From Xanthomonas hyacinthi (lineage in GTDB: Bacteria; Pseudomonadota; Gammaproteobacteria; Xanthomonadales; Xanthomonadaceae), in assembly GCF_009769165.1 (NCBI RefSeq), contig NZ_CP043476.1, positions 4,223,001 to 4,287,000 on the forward strand: a DNA stretch of 64,000 nt, written 5' to 3'. Every line of letters starts with the position of its first letter. Position 1 is the first letter of the stretch. A program made the translations under genes and the position numbers. Below are positions 28,706-37,873 of this stretch, in pieces. The notes under the pieces were generated by a model that saw only the letters and a program-made list of their open reading frames with translations, was not told where the DNA came from and made no database searches.

Positions 28706-29638
28706 ATGCTCACCGACATGGCACTGCGGGCCCTCAAGCCCAAGGGCAAGATGTACAAGGTCTCGGACCAACAGGGCCTCTACGCTGCTGTCACGCGAAC
28801 TGGGTTGATCAGCTTTCGCTTCGACTACAAGGTTAACGGTCGGCGTGAGACCCTGGTGATTGGGCGGTACGATCCGAGCATCGGCGCAAGGAGTACTCGT
28901 GACCTGAGCGACTTGGACTACGGTCTGTCCCTGTCGCTGGCAGAGGCGAGGCTTCTGCTGGCTCGTGCGCGTAGGGCTATCGAACGAGGCGAGAGCCCGT
29001 CGCGCTCTAAGGTCTACAAGCGTGTGGAAGCGGCCGAGGCTCTCACCTTTGGCAAATGGGCTGAGAAGTACTTCGAAGAAGTAAACTTGGCCGACTCGAC
29101 GCGGGCGATGAGAAAGTCCGTTTACGCCCGCAATCTAGCGGATGAATTTGGGCGGCTGAAGCTAGAGGAGATCACGCCCGCCCGCTTGTTGGCCAGGTGC
29201 GAGAAGATCAAGGAACGAGGTGCAGCAGCCCCCGCTGTTCAAGCGCGCGAGATCGTAGGGCAGGTGTACCGATTTGTTCAAGCGCGAGGCTTGAAGATCG
29301 ACAATCCTGCGGACGCGATTCGGCCTAGCGCAATTGCCACTTTCAAGCCAAGGGATAGAGCCCTGTCTCCGGCCGAATTGCACACATTCTTCAACGCCCT
29401 GGAGCAAACCGCCACGATGCCCACGCTGCGTTTGGCAGTGAAATTCGTGCTTCTGACTCTTGTTCGAAAGTCTGAATTCATCAGGGCGACGTGGGATGAG
29501 GTGAATTTCGAAGAGGCTGTGTGGACGATCCCAAAGGAACGCATGAAGGCCGGTCGCCCTCACAATGTGTACCTTAGCCAGCAGCAATCCCAATCAGCTG
29601 TCCCGGACCCTCAAAGTCCGCATTGGGGCGGAAGCTGA
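28706..29638 (+). pseudogene. P4-type tyrosine integrase, 3'-truncated
   Basis: The frame gives 310 residues. It starts like P4-family integrases (LRALKPKGKMYKVSDQQGLY), continues through the core-binding domain (TFGKWAEKYFEE...) and reaches the first catalytic Arg in LTLVRKSEFIRATWDEVNFE. After MKAGRPHNVYLS (about 29580) similarity stops and the frame runs out in unrelated sequence. The second half of the catalytic domain (HxLR, late His and Tyr) is missing from a protein normally of about 400 residues. It should be inactive. Confidence 0.88.
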
Positions 29639-29815
29639 CAATCGGGCCGGCCGATGGCTCTCAAATGGCAGGCACGTCCTAGTGACCGTGCTGGGCTGAG
29701 CTCAGTCAGTTTCATGGCGGCTATCTGCAGGCATGCGTGAGAGGACAGTTAGGCGCCCTTGATGGCGAGAGCGACGGCCAGAGCATGAAGTATCGCCAAC
29801 ATGCCGGAGGCCGCC

Positions 29816-30252
29816 ATGAGCCAGACCGCCTTGCCACTGTGCAAGATCGTCCCAGGCAAGAACCCGCGCACCTACTTCGACCCAGCGAAGATGGCAGAGC
29901 TGGAGGAAGGCATCCGGGAGCATGGCGTGATCGTGCCGATCATCGTGCGTCCGCGTGTGGACGAGCGCTACGAGATCATCGCCGGTGAGCGCCGCTGGCG
30001 CGCAGCGGGCACCGTGTTCGGCGACGGCTATGAAATCCCGGTCGTGGTGCGCGAGGTCAGCGATGCCGAGGCCGAGGCCATCGCCCTGGTTGAGAACCAC
30101 CACCGCGACGACGTGTCGGCAGGTGAGGAAGCCAAGGCTGCACAACGGCAGCTGCTGCGCTACCGCGGCGACAAGGCCGAGACCGCCCGTGTCCTGGGCT
30201 GGTCGCCGGAGACGCTGGAACGGCGGCTTGCGCTGAACGCCTGCACGCCAGC
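29816..30252 (+). pseudogene. PRTRC-type ParB N-terminal fragment, cut by an IS
   Basis: About 145 residues of a ParB/Spo0J-like nuclease domain remain: PGKNPRTYFDPAKMAELEEG, IIAGERRWRAAG, and a helix-turn-helix part ending LGWSPETLERRLALNAC. The pattern fits the ParB of PRTRC plasmid and island modules. GGAGG precedes the ATG at 29816. The frame is broken at 30253 by the left end of an IS3-family element, and its 3' part is not found beyond the IS. The 234 bases before it hold no recognisable gene. Confidence 0.8.
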
Positions 30253-30302
30253 TGAACCGCCCCGGGAATTCCGGAGGCTCCATTTCTTGAGAAGATGGAG
30301 CC

Positions 30303-30626
30303 ATGAGCAGAGCAAGCAAGTTCTCCCCGGAAATCCGGGAACGTTCGGTGAAGATGGTCCTGGAGCACCAATGCGAGTACGAATCGCAATGGGCGGCGAT
30401 GGTGTCGGTGTCGGCCAAGGTGGGCTGCACGGCCGAGACGCTACGGGGTTGGGTGAGGCAGCACGAGCGCGACGTTGGCAAGCGCGAGGGGATGACGACG
30501 TCCGAGAAGGAGCGCATCAAGGCACTTGAGCGCGAGGTTCGCGAGCTGCGCCAGGTCAACGAGATCCTGCGCAAGGCGTCGGCGTATTTTGCGCAGGCGG
30601 AGCTCGACCGCCCCTTCAAGCGATGA
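30303..30626 (+). CDS. IS3-family transposase OrfA
   Basis: This encodes 107 residues with a helix-turn-helix (KVGCTAETLRGWVRQHE) and a C-terminal leucine-zipper-like helix (RIKALEREVRELRQVNEILR). This is the standard OrfA of IS3 elements, which joins OrfB by frameshifting to make the transposase. Its TGA overlaps the orfB ATG. It looks intact. Confidence 0.9.
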   Translation: MSRASKFSPEIRERSVKMVLEHQCEYESQWAAMVSVSAKVGCTAETLRGWVRQHERDVGKREGMTTSEKERIKALEREVRELRQVNEILRKASAYFAQAELDRPFKR

Positions 30627-31551
30627 AGCAGTTCATCGATGAGCATCGAGTCGTCCACGGGGTCGAGCCGATCTGCAGGGTGCTGCCGATCTCCCCGTCG
30701 ACCTACCACGCGCACGCGGCCAGGCTGGCCGATCCCGCGTTGCGCTGCGCGCGCGCGAAGACCGATGAGGCGTTGATGCCGGAAGTCCAGCGCGTGTGGG
30801 ACGACAACTTCAAGGTCTACGGTGTGCGCAAGGTCTGGCGGCAGATGCGACGCGAGCAGTTCGACGTGGCGCGATGCACCGTACAGCGGCTGATGAAGCG
30901 GCAGGGTTTGCGGGGCGTCATTCGAGGCAAGACCGTGCGAACGACGGTGAGCGACCCGAAAGCGCCGTGTCCGCTCGATCATGTGAATCGGCAATTCAAG
31001 GCCGATCGGCCGAACGCGCTGTGGGTCAGCGACTTCACCTACGTCTCGACGTGGCAAGGATGGGTTTACGTCGCCTTCGTCATCGACGTCTTCGCCCGTC
31101 GCATCGTGGGCTGGAAGGCGTCGTCCTCGATGCAGACGGACTTCGTGCTCGACGCGCTCGAACAGGCGCTCTACGCGAGGAAGCCGGTCGGCCCGGATCG
31201 CCTGATTCACCACAGCGACCGAGGCGTTCAGTACGTGTCGATCCGCTACACGGAGCGGCTCGCTGAGGCCGGCCTGGAGCCCTCGGTAGGCAGCGTGGGG
31301 GACTCCTATGAGCGCGAAGCCTGCCCTCGGGGCACAACGCGCTGGCCGAGACCATCAACGGCCTCTACAAGGCCGAGGTCATCCATCGCAGGTCGTCCTG
31401 GCGAACGCGCGAGGAGGTCGAGTGGGCCACGCTCACCTGGGTCGACTGGTTCAACAACCGCCGATTGCTGGAGCCGATTGGGAATATCCCGCCGACCGAG
31501 GCGGAGGCCAACTACTATTCGCACTCCCCTGAGTCCGTCATGTCGGCGTGA
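30623..31551 (+). pseudogene. IS3-family transposase OrfB, broken by a 23-base insertion
   Basis: The DDE integrase domain is readable: VSDFTYVSTW with the first Asp and HHSDRGVQY with the second. At 31312-31334 an extra 23 bases shift the frame just before the catalytic Glu segment. Beyond them the other frame gives NALAETINGLYKAEVIHRR and the normal end SPESVMSA. The insertion partly resembles the bases around 31272-31292, so a faulty local duplication is possible. The element cannot make a full transposase. Confidence 0.85.
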
Positions 31552-31616
31552 CTCAAACCAAGGGGCCTCCGGGAAACCCGGGGCGGTTCAATCTGACAAC
31601 AACAGGAGGCCGTGGC

Positions 31617-32030
31617 ATGACTGACAAACATCAGCCCTTGAAGCTTGGGAACGTTGTGGCCCATGGCTTGGATGTCGTCGACATGGCGGATTTCACCCAC
31701 CTGATGAACAAACAGGCAGGCGACTTCTTGGATCGGTACTTCACATGTGGGGAACTGGCCACCGCGGATGAAGGAGGCAACAGGATCGAGAGGCTTGCCT
31801 CGCGATTCGCCATCAAGGAGGCTGTGTTGAAAGCGCTTGGTACAGGCTGGGGTGACGGCATTGCGTTTACGGATGTCGAGGTGGTGTCTCAGCGGACAGG
31901 GGCACCAACTGTCGTGTTGCACCGCCGGTTGGTGGCGATCGCGAACGAACAGGGGGTCGTCCGTTGGTTGGTGAGTGCGAGCCACACGTCCGCGGTTGCC
32001 ATGGCGAGCGTTATTGCGCTGGCTTCGTAA
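31617..32030 (+). CDS. AcpS-type 4'-phosphopantetheinyl transferase, orphan
   Basis: This encodes 137 residues matching holo-ACP synthases: the Mg-binding GLDVVDM (Asp19) and RFAIKEAVLKALGTGWGDGI with Glu68. AcpS moves phosphopantetheine from CoA to a serine of acyl carrier proteins. GGAGG lies before the ATG at 31617. No carrier protein, fatty-acid or polyketide gene is nearby, and the gene sits in the island between a dead IS and a defence-like pair. It may be a second AcpS for an unlinked carrier, or a partner of the island genes. Confidence 0.85.
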   Translation: MTDKHQPLKLGNVVAHGLDVVDMADFTHLMNKQAGDFLDRYFTCGELATADEGGNRIERLASRFAIKEAVLKALGTGWGDGIAFTDVEVVSQRTGAPTVVLHRRLVAIANEQGVVRWLVSASHTSAVAMASVIALAS

Positions 32031-32056
32031 ACAGGGAATGGGGGGAACAAAGCCAT

Positions 32057-32224
32057 ATGCGTATCAAGCATGTAGAAATTAGAAATTTCCGGCTTCTACG
32101 GCAGGTTGCGAACGGGTTGGAAGAGCGGACGACGCTGATCGTCGGCCGCAGCAACAGCGATAAGCCGGCTGTCGATCTCAATTCCACGCGCGGCGTGGGA
32201 ATACAGGCAATGGTTCAACTGTGA
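32057..32224 (+). pseudogene. N-terminal stub of an OLD/RecF-like ATPase
   Basis: The 55-residue frame begins MRIKHVEIRNFRLLRQ, the typical N terminus of OLD-family and RecF/SMC-like ATPases. It reaches a P-loop-like stretch IVGRSNSDKPAV where GRNNSGKTS would be expected, so Gly-Lys-Thr/Ser is degraded. Unrelated residues follow, then a stop. The TGA overlaps the GTG of the HNH-NACHT gene, so even the stub may couple translation to it. Most likely it is the remnant of a deleted ATPase gene. Confidence 0.65.
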
Positions 32225-35200
32225 CAACGCGGGACGAGTTTTCGACAAGAACGAAGACCACGCTCGCTGGCCGTGCCGGCCACGCCTGCTCGAATCCCGA
32301 CTGTCAGCTCGCGACCTCTGGGGCGGCACTTGGTGATGATGGCAAGGTTGTTGTCGTCGGCGTTGCTGCGCATATCAAAGCAGCGGCGCCAGGCGGCCCA
32401 CGCTATGACCCGTTGCAACCAGCCGAAGACCGGCGCCACGCGTCGAATGGCATCTGGCTCTGCACGGCGCACGCAAAGCAAATCGACGACGACCCTGCAC
32501 ACTTCACAGTAGACAAACTCAAAGGTTGGAAACAAGCGGCCGAACAGCGGTCAGCTCTCGCGATCCTGACCCTCCAGGTACCCGATGCAAATGCGGCGCA
32601 ACAGGCGGCCGACCAGATCGCGGACGGCTTGGGACTGCGACTAGGCCTTTCACCGCAGGAGAGCCTTCCTGCCGTGACGGCGCGGCTGCGCCAAGCCGCA
32701 ACCCGCGACCTCGCCGCATTTGTCGAGGCATTGAAGTCCCCGGTCAACGCAATTCCTCTCGGTTTACGGCTGATCGAAGGTCAGCAGGTCACGTCATTTC
32801 AGGCGACAGGACTTGCGACCGCCATCGGCACCTTCAACGAGATCGTCGTCGTCGCCGCGCCGGGGACAGGTAAGACGACGACTCTGCTGCAGGTCGCACA
32901 CAGCATCGTTTCCAACGAGCATTTTGTCGCCACGTTTATTCCGCTCAGTGAATGGTCTGCGCAAACACATACGCTCCTGCAGTCTGTCGTCCAAAGAGCA
33001 GCGTTCGTTGGCGAGCGCGAAGAGCATCTGAGAATGCTTGCTGACGCAGGCCGATTGGTCCTCGTCATGGACGGTTGGAACGAGCTGAATTCAGGCTCGC
33101 GCAAGCGGCTGCGTGCCGAAATTCAAGGTATGCAGCGTGACTATCCTAGCCTCGGCATTGTCATGAGCACGCGCGTTCAGGCGCTGGACGTTCCAATCTG
33201 GGGGCCGGTTGTTGAGATTGAACCGCTGTCGGAGACGCAGCAGCTGCTGATCGCCCGCACGTACCGCGGCGAAGCCGGGGAAGGAATCCTCGACCAAGCT
33301 TGGCGGACGCGCGGCCTGCGCGACCTTGTGGCAATTCCGCTGTATCTAACAAAGCTGCTTTCCGATACGCCGGGTGCGAGTCTTCCAACCACCAAGGAGG
33401 AAGTGCTTCGCCTCTTCGTTGCTGAGATCGATCGGAATGCCGACAAGCGCGAGGCTCTGGAGGCTATTGCCTTTGGCTTCCACGCCGAGATGCTATCGGC
33501 AATTGCCACAGACGCGACGCTGGCGGACAGTGTCAGCGTCTCAAACCACCGGGCCAGGAGCCTGATAAGCAAGGTGACAGGTCGACTCGTATCGGAAGGG
33601 CAGATCAGTTCGGCGCCACAACCCGACGCCGTTTTGACGGCTCTCGTGAGCTATCACCTGTTGGTGCGCACCACGACCGGCGTGGAGTTTCAGCATCAGC
33701 AGTTCCAAGAGTGGTTCGCTTCGCACGAGGTAGAGACACTTATGTTGGCCGCTGCCGCCGGCGATGGGCCCGCACGGCAACGGCTGCGCACCGCAATCAT
33801 CAACGCATACGCCTGGGAAGAAGCCGTACTGTTCGCGTGCGAGAGAGCATCGCGCCGCGGTGCAGACACCATGTCGGGCGCCGCGGACCTGGTTCTCGAT
33901 GCGTTGGCGATCGATCCGATGCTTGCCGCAGAGGCAATCTACCGCAGCTCGGAAGCGCTGTGGAGTATCGTCAAAGATCGGGTCGTCGCATTTGCTACCC
34001 AGTGGCATACGCCAACCGAGATTGACCGCGCGGTGCGCTTCATGATTAAGACCGGTCGTTCTGAGTTCGCAGAGACCATCTGGTCGTTCATCGCGGACCC
34101 CAACGATCAGGTGCATTTTGAGGCCCTGCGTGCCGGGGGCCGATTCCGACCGCCAGTCTTGGGCGGCGACGCGGCGGAACGCATTGCACGGCTGGCACCG
34201 ATACACCGTTCGCATGTGCTCTCTGAGCTGGTGATGTACGGCGGCATTGAGGGGATTGAAACTGCCACAAACATTGCTCTTTCGGACGGCGACACGGACG
34301 TAAAGGTCGCGGTCGCAGAGGCGCTGCATTTCCGCCAAGCAAACCGCCAGATGCGACGTCTGCTCACTAACGTCCCCAGTGAAGTCTGGCAAGCGTTGGC
34401 ACGCAAAGGGTATGGCGAGGAGTCTCTTGAGCCGGAGATAGCTGAGCGCTTGCGCCAGGAATTCGGCCAACTGATCGAAGAGGAGCAAAACCCTGCACGA
34501 AAGCTGCATGCGCTTTTGCGTAGTGCAGGCAGCTGCCAGGACACAGCAGCAGAGGTTTGGTCTCTGATCGAGACGGCCGACTTTAGTGATAAGGAGAGTC
34601 GTGGCGGTGACGCGATCCAGGAAGCAAGCCGGCTCTACCCGGACGAAGTCAGAAACGCGCTCATAGGACGGCTTCAGCGTCGACTGCCTTTTCCCTTCCA
34701 TGCCGAAAATCTGCTCAAAGACACCAGCGTCGTAATTGATGACGGCCCCATCGCCGAACTCGCTCTTGCACCGGACATCGACCGGCAACTCGCCAACGGC
34801 GCAGCTGGCTTGCTCGGGCCCAACACGACCGGAAAGTTGATCGACGCGCTTCCCGTCATGCGCGAGCGACTCAATTTGTCGCCGCCGCCGATAACAAACG
34901 ACGAATATCATCGCGTCCGCGGTTTGGTCTCATTGACGCCTGTCGAATCGTTTGCGACAGCCGTGCTTAGTCGTGCATCGACTTCAAATCCGAAGTCGAT
35001 CGAAGATCTCGCGGACTTACTCGCGCGACATGGCGAAAGCGGTGATCGAGGGCAGTTAGGCCTTGGCGAAGCTTCCCGGAAGGCGGTGATCGCTGTCGTC
35101 GGAAAGTGGGTCGACACGCTGCTGGGCGACGAAAAAACGGCCCGGCGCGCCTTGGGTGAAGTTGCCCGGGTCATAGAACGGCTGGCTGCGCCGGAATTGG

Positions 35201-36663
35201 CGGAGCCGCTCACGCGCATGCTGTCCCGTGACTTGACGCAATGGCGCCAGCAGCGGCAGGAGCAGGCGGAAGCCAGAGCACGCGGCAGACATGACGGTGC
35301 ATCGGAAGCCCATCATTCATGGACGCTGCAGTATGGGCGGGCCTTTGCCGCTATCGGCAGCGATCAAGCCATTGCAACACTACAGTCCTATCTTCTGGAC
35401 TGTGGCTTCGGCATAGATGCTGCGCAAGCCCTACGCGCGATCTGGCAACGGCAGCAAGGAATCACAAACGACGGCCCATTCAGAGGCCCACCCGAGTTTT
35501 CGGACGTGCGAGCGCGCCGAACAGAGCGGGAGGCCTCCGTGAATCCGGCAACCTCCCCGCTCGCGGAGGCGATCTTCGACGCTGTAGATCAACTCCTTCA
35601 GAGGGAACAGGACAATGAAGTACAGACCCACGCTCTGCAGCTCGCAGCCATCGGTTTACGGATGCCTTACGGCGATAAGCAGACCGCCATTGACCGACTG
35701 CTGAAACTCGCTCAGCCATACAGCGCGAAGCTTGGACTGTTCACGGCTCTTGTAAGCGCCGGAGAGCTGATCGAGGCCACGCTGGTCATCGATGGCGTCA
35801 ACGCTCTGCTCGAAGACGCAAAGGCAAAACCTTGGCTGCTGCAGGAGAATCAAGGCGCGATTGATCGTTGGCTCTTGTTGCTGCCGTTCACGAATCGACC
35901 GGAAGCAACGCTTGAAGTTCTGGCACGTCTGGACCCACAGACACGCCTGCCTTGGCGCCTCAGGCCGGTATTGTCAGCGCTTGGCTTTGCGCCGTCCGAA
36001 ACGGCCGAACAGATCCTTCTGGGACTTGCGCAGGAGGATGGACGCTTCCTAGAGGGCCATGATTGGTTTGCCGCGCTGGAGAAGCGCGGCACGTTGTCGT
36101 CACTGCAAATCCTGCTCAATCTGGTTTGTCAGGACGCTGCGAAGGGCAGGCATGGCGCGCCGGATATATGGACGTTCGGCCGCAGGCTCGCCGCCGGCAT
36201 TCAGTCGCACCCAGATTTTCGTGGGGATGTCTACGCGAAGTTGGTGTCGGACCTCTCGCCGCATACAAGGGCGATCTTGGAATATGCCGTGGCCGAGGTG
36301 CCCGATGAAGCAGGGATCATGCTTCTCGTCAGTAGCCATGCCTCTGATGGAAGAGCATTTAATGGAGTGCTCAGGTCTGCAATTGAGCACCTCGTCGTTG
36401 AGCAACGACCTTCATCAGATTGGGTCGGTGCCTACGAACAGATCAGTACACCCGCGCCGTCGCTTAGAAAGCGCCTATTCGCAATAGCACGCGCCTCCGC
36501 CAGCAACCAGGCGCGGCTTGCGTCGGCGTGCCTTGCTCACATCGACGAATTACGTGATCGGCATGGTGTTGCGTCTGGCGAGCCGCGTCACCCCGATATT
36601 GACTCCGGGGCACCATGGCCACTGCTGACGTTTGGAGGGCCGCGTGGCGAAACCGACGTTTGA
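32221..36663 (+). CDS. HNH nuclease - NACHT NTPase - helical repeat protein, candidate antiphage STAND effector
   Basis: This encodes 1480 residues. An N-terminal HNH-like zinc domain (about 18-90) has Cys23, Cys28, AHI with His51, Asn76 in NGIWLC, Cys81 and His84. A NACHT NTPase follows (about 205-500): Walker A AAPGTGKTTT (Lys218), Walker B LVLVMDGWNEL (Asp284), an STR sensor segment, and the closing motif FQHQQFQEWF (490-499). The remaining 960 or so residues look like HEAT-type helical repeats, as in sensors of NLR-like proteins. NACHT proteins in bacteria include known phage defences. A nuclease-NTPase-sensor order suggests DNA cleavage after sensing. It starts at GTG 32221 and overlaps the HEPN gene. 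Confidence 0.87.
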   Translation: MTTRDEFSTRTKTTLAGRAGHACSNPDCQLATSGAALGDDGKVVVVGVAAHIKAAAPGGPRYDPLQPAEDRRHASNGIWLCTAHAKQIDDDPAHFTVDKLKGWKQAAEQRSALAILTLQVPDANAAQQAADQIADGLGLRLGLSPQESLPAVTARLRQAATRDLAAFVEALKSPVNAIPLGLRLIEGQQVTSFQATGLATAIGTFNEIVVVAAPGTGKTTTLLQVAHSIVSNEHFVATFIPLSEWSAQTHTLLQSVVQRAAFVGEREEHLRMLADAGRLVLVMDGWNELNSGSRKRLRAEIQGMQRDYPSLGIVMSTRVQALDVPIWGPVVEIEPLSETQQLLIARTYRGEAGEGILDQAWRTRGLRDLVAIPLYLTKLLSDTPGASLPTTKEEVLRLFVAEIDRNADKREALEAIAFGFHAEMLSAIATDATLADSVSVSNHRARSLISKVTGRLVSEGQISSAPQPDAVLTALVSYHLLVRTTTGVEFQHQQFQEWFASHEVETLMLAAAAGDGPARQRLRTAIINAYAWEEAVLFACERASRRGADTMSGAADLVLDALAIDPMLAAEAIYRSSEALWSIVKDRVVAFATQWHTPTEIDRAVRFMIKTGRSEFAETIWSFIADPNDQVHFEALRAGGRFRPPVLGGDAAERIARLAPIHRSHVLSELVMYGGIEGIETATNIALSDGDTDVKVAVAEALHFRQANRQMRRLLTNVPSEVWQALARKGYGEESLEPEIAERLRQEFGQLIEEEQNPARKLHALLRSAGSCQDTAAEVWSLIETADFSDKESRGGDAIQEASRLYPDEVRNALIGRLQRRLPFPFHAENLLKDTSVVIDDGPIAELALAPDIDRQLANGAAGLLGPNTTGKLIDALPVMRERLNLSPPPITNDEYHRVRGLVSLTPVESFATAVLSRASTSNPKSIEDLADLLARHGESGDRGQLGLGEASRKAVIAVVGKWVDTLLGDEKTARRALGEVARVIERLAAPELAEPLTRMLSRDLTQWRQQRQEQAEARARGRHDGASEAHHSWTLQYGRAFAAIGSDQAIATLQSYLLDCGFGIDAAQALRAIWQRQQGITNDGPFRGPPEFSDVRARRTEREASVNPATSPLAEAIFDAVDQLLQREQDNEVQTHALQLAAIGLRMPYGDKQTAIDRLLKLAQPYSAKLGLFTALVSAGELIEATLVIDGVNALLEDAKAKPWLLQENQGAIDRWLLLLPFTNRPEATLEVLARLDPQTRLPWRLRPVLSALGFAPSETAEQILLGLAQEDGRFLEGHDWFAALEKRGTLSSLQILLNLVCQDAAKGRHGAPDIWTFGRRLAAGIQSHPDFRGDVYAKLVSDLSPHTRAILEYAVAEVPDEAGIMLLVSSHASDGRAFNGVLRSAIEHLVVEQRPSSDWVGAYEQISTPAPSLRKRLFAIARASASNQARLASACLAHIDELRDRHGVASGEPRHPDIDSGAPWPLLTFGGPRGETDV

Positions 36664-37522
36664 CCTCTACGCCGGCCTGTCCGGGCTTGAGCTTGCGGAG
36701 GACTCCTTCGATCTTGGCGATGGCGTGGTTCTGAGCCGAACCTATGCGCATCTCACGGCGCCATTCGTCATGGCGTTCAAAAAGCCAGCCGAGTATGACC
36801 AGCCTCATCCCGGTCCTTGGAAGTCGTTGGGCGGGGGATTTGCGTTCGACATCGACGCCGAGATCAAGATCCCGGCCACCCTTGACCCGTCTCATGGCAC
36901 TCGGACGGATGTCGTCCGCATGATCGGCGTGCTGTTGCGCCTTGGCGTACATCCGGCTCTGAGGCTGCCAGCCTTCGCAAACCACTCATTTTCAACAATG
37001 GCCGATCGGCCAGAGCGCGAGAGCTGGCTCCGGCCGAACGAGTTCCAGCCGCGCTATTTCCCCCTCGATGGTGGTTCAGAGCAAATAGGGCTCGCCGAGG
37101 CCGCCTGGGTGGCCGAACGCTGGCCGGTTGCGTTGAGGCTTACAAGGGAAAGCGCCGAATTTGCGCTCGCTGTTGAGGCGATCGACGGGGGCCAGTTTGT
37201 TCAGAAATCAGCACTCGCCCTGGTCTCTCTCTGGGCAGCATTAGAAGCGCTTTTCTCGCCCTCAACATCCGAACTGAAGTTTCGAGTCTCGGCCCTGATC
37301 GCCGCCTACCTTGAACCGCCGAGTCTGTCACGACATGCGCTGCAGCGTGCCGTCGCAAAGCTCTACGACAAGCGCTCAGCGGCAGCGCATGGCAAGCCCA
37401 GGCATGAAACCGATGACCTATTAGAGACATTCAACCTGCTGGCGCGAGTCCTGAGGAAGATCCTCGATGATCGGGCCGTGCCATCAAAAGAACATTTGGA
37501 GCGGACACTCTTTGGCGCTTGA
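36644..37522 (+). CDS. HEPN-domain protein (ApeA-like HEPN), partner of the NACHT gene
   Basis: This encodes 292 residues. The N-terminal two thirds match nothing I recognise. The C-terminal part (about 185-275) is a HEPN domain: SLWAALEALF, then LYDKRSAAAHGK with the Rx4H motif (Arg244, His249) used by HEPN ribonucleases. The GTG at 36644 has GGAGG just upstream, which decides it over an earlier TTG. The start lies 20 bases inside the end of the HNH-NACHT gene, so the two are coupled. HEPN proteins act as RNases or antitoxin-type partners in many defence systems. It is the last gene before the att repeat. Confidence 0.8.
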   Translation: MAKPTFDLYAGLSGLELAEDSFDLGDGVVLSRTYAHLTAPFVMAFKKPAEYDQPHPGPWKSLGGGFAFDIDAEIKIPATLDPSHGTRTDVVRMIGVLLRLGVHPALRLPAFANHSFSTMADRPERESWLRPNEFQPRYFPLDGGSEQIGLAEAAWVAERWPVALRLTRESAEFALAVEAIDGGQFVQKSALALVSLWAALEALFSPSTSELKFRVSALIAAYLEPPSLSRHALQRAVAKLYDKRSAAAHGKPRHETDDLLETFNLLARVLRKILDDRAVPSKEHLERTLFGA

Positions 37523-37873
37523 TCATCGCAGCATTGCGAGAACGTGCAATCATTGGCTAGAAGCTGCTTCCGCACATAAAAAGCCGCCATTCGCGGTGTC
37601 CGGCTCTATGCCAGGAAACGCCGCCTTATGGACATCGGGTTGACCAGGGTCAATCGTCCCCACGTCCTCGAGATGAGCGGGCCCGAATGCGTTGACTTTG
37701 GTATCCTTGTAGCTGGTTGATGATGATGTCGAAAACCTCGCTCCCTCACGAATCGCTCCATCTCCCGCGCCAGCAAAAGCTCTGCGCTTCTGACGGTAAA
37801 AGCGACGGTAAAGACCCATGTCGATCACAGCCAAGTCCTTTAACCATGCGGGTTTGGACGGCCTGTTGATGAT
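37523..37873. other. island stretch without a supported gene
   Basis: No recognisable coding sequence is present. A 94-codon minus-strand frame (37550-37834) has no family features and is not convincing. The sequence leads into the right att repeat. Confidence 0.5.

Larger units (their letters stand above)
30253..31590 (+). mobile_element. IS3-family insertion sequence (1338 bp, inactive)
   Basis: The terminal inverted repeats start TGAACCGCCCCGGG on both ends (30253 onward, and the complement ending at 31590) and continue with near-identical CCGGAGGC. The element holds overlapping orfA and orfB. The flanking bases (AGC and ATC) do not match as a 3-base target duplication, and the interrupted ParB gene does not resume after it. 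This points to a deletion next to the element. Confidence 0.9.

Noticed and set aside
29702..31213. Minus-strand open frame of 503 codons through the ParB fragment and IS
   Set aside because: It crosses an IS border and is antisense to recognisable genes.
30250..31593. Target-site duplication of the IS3 element
   Set aside because: The triplets on the two sides are AGC and ATC, so no duplication is seen.
37550..37834. Minus-strand frame of 94 codons near the right att of island 1
   Set aside because: No recognisable motif, no good ribosome-binding site and no partner; kept only as a note in the gap entry.
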